From an uncultured Lachnospiraceae bacterium (GTDB taxonomy: Bacteria; Bacillota; Clostridia; Lachnospirales; Lachnospiraceae): a DNA stretch of 5,191 nt. Shown piece after piece: positions 5,012 to 5,191 of the stretch (positions are counted from its first letter, which is position 1; the number at the start of each line of letters is the position of its first letter). Below the pieces are notes generated by a model that worked only from the letters and a program-made list of their open reading frames with translations, was not told where the DNA came from and did not search any database. The stretch is taken from assembly GCA_948665105.1 (NCBI GenBank), contig CAPNGW010000190.1:1-5191 (forward strand), read 5' to 3'. A program made the translations under genes and the position numbers.

Positions 5012-5038
5012 AACATTTCAGAAAAAACTTTTTATAAT
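5006..5038 (+). promoter_or_regulatory. Spo0A-activated sigma-A promoter of spoIIE (21-bp spacer)
   Basis: TTGACA (5006-5011) and TATAAT (5033-5038) are both perfect sigma-A hexamers, but the spacer is 21 bp instead of 17. Over-long spacing with consensus elements is characteristic of the B. subtilis spoIIE and spoIIG promoters, which are silent until Spo0A~P repositions RNA polymerase. The predicted start is near 5045, about 42 bases before the spoIIE ATG. Confidence 0.8.
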
Positions 5039-5045
5039 AACCTCT

Positions 5046-5067
5046 GCCGGTCCGGTGGAAAGCCGGC
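5046..5067 (+). other. Small hairpin at the 5' end of the spoIIE leader
   Basis: GCCGG (5046-5050) can pair with CCGGC (5063-5067) across a 12-base loop containing another CCGG (5052-5055), which offers an alternative pairing. It begins almost exactly at the predicted transcript start and ends 5 bases before the GGGAGG ribosome binding site (5073-5078). A role in mRNA stability or initiation is only inferred. Confidence 0.35.
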
Positions 5068-5086
5068 GGAATGGGAGGATTTTAAG

Positions 5087-5191
5087 ATGACGAGACAAAA
5101 ACTGAAACAATTACTGCTTTATGCCTTGGCCATAGCGGCGGCCAAGGCGTCGGTGGGAGGACTGTACCCGCTGATTCCCGGACTGTTCGGA
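5087..5191 (+). CDS. spoIIE: Stage II sporulation protein E, N-terminus (3'-partial)
   Basis: Only the first 35 codons are in the window: a short basic start (MTRQKLKQ) and then a hydrophobic stretch including LLLYALAIAAAKASVGGLYP, consistent with the first membrane segments of the multi-spanning SpoIIE N-terminal region. Full SpoIIE is a membrane PP2C-type phosphatase that dephosphorylates SpoIIAA and so activates sigma-F in the forespore; it also acts at the polar septum with FtsZ. The catalytic domain lies outside the window. The call rests on gene order (divIC followed by spoIIE, as in Bacillus and clostridia), the Spo0A-type promoter and the N-terminal hydrophobicity. The start is supported by GGGAGG at 5073-5078, 8 bases before ATG; an upstream ATG at 5071 hits a stop after four codons. 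Confidence 0.8.
   Translation, partial: MTRQKLKQLLLYALAIAAAKASVGGLYPLIPGLFG

Noticed and set aside
1..5191. CRISPR arrays, tRNA/rRNA genes, insertion sequences, toxin-antitoxin or phage-defence genes
   Set aside because: I looked for regular direct repeats with spacers, tRNA-like cloverleaf sequences, transposase motifs and defence-type gene pairs and saw none; the coding content is explained by housekeeping and sporulation genes.

Overview
The window looks like chromosome from an endospore-forming Firmicute, most likely a Lachnospiraceae-type clostridium (Clostridium cluster XIVa). The evidence is the sporulation genes yabP, yabQ and spoIIE, strong AGGAGG-type ribosome binding sites, moderate GC content with AT-rich intergenic promoters, and the order HU - S4 RNA-binding protein - yabP - yabQ - divIC - spoIIE. 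That order mirrors the yabO(rqcP)-yabP-yabQ-divIC-...-spoIIE region of Bacillus subtilis. All real genes are on the + strand.

Left part (1-2795): the 3' end of a gene for a PEGA-domain protein with an extremely acidic, tandemly repeated C-terminal tail. A complete PgcA-like alpha-phosphoglucomutase/phosphomannomutase gene follows 49 bases later. This part has no visible link to sporulation.

Middle (2796-4736): hup has its own strong sigma-A promoter and a good intrinsic terminator. Next come rqcP (ribosome-associated quality control), a candidate sigma-E promoter, and yabP and yabQ overlapping by one base. divIC (cell division) starts 24 bases after yabQ. A well-formed sigma-A promoter lies inside the 3' end of yabQ, which would let the division gene be expressed in growing cells even if yabPQ is a mother-cell sporulation unit.

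Right part (4737-5191): divIC ends in a textbook terminator. A block of nested inverted repeats follows (about 4765-4906): a perfect 22-bp hairpin, a CCTCC/GGAGG dyad, a 14-bp bulged stem and a 10-bp terminator-like hairpin with a T-run. This block is not explained by any gene and is the most unusual item in the window; it may be a dispersed structured repeat or a small RNA. Downstream is a promoter with consensus -35 and -10 hexamers separated by 21 bp and surrounded by 0A-box-like sites, the arrangement known for Spo0A-activated spoIIE/spoIIG promoters. It drives a gene whose first 35 codons are visible and which is very probably spoIIE.

Most of the window is orderly core genome. The items worth following up are the structured repeat block, the nested promoters that divide the cluster into growth and sporulation units, and the acidic-tailed PEGA protein. 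I did not find a convincing new multi-gene system.
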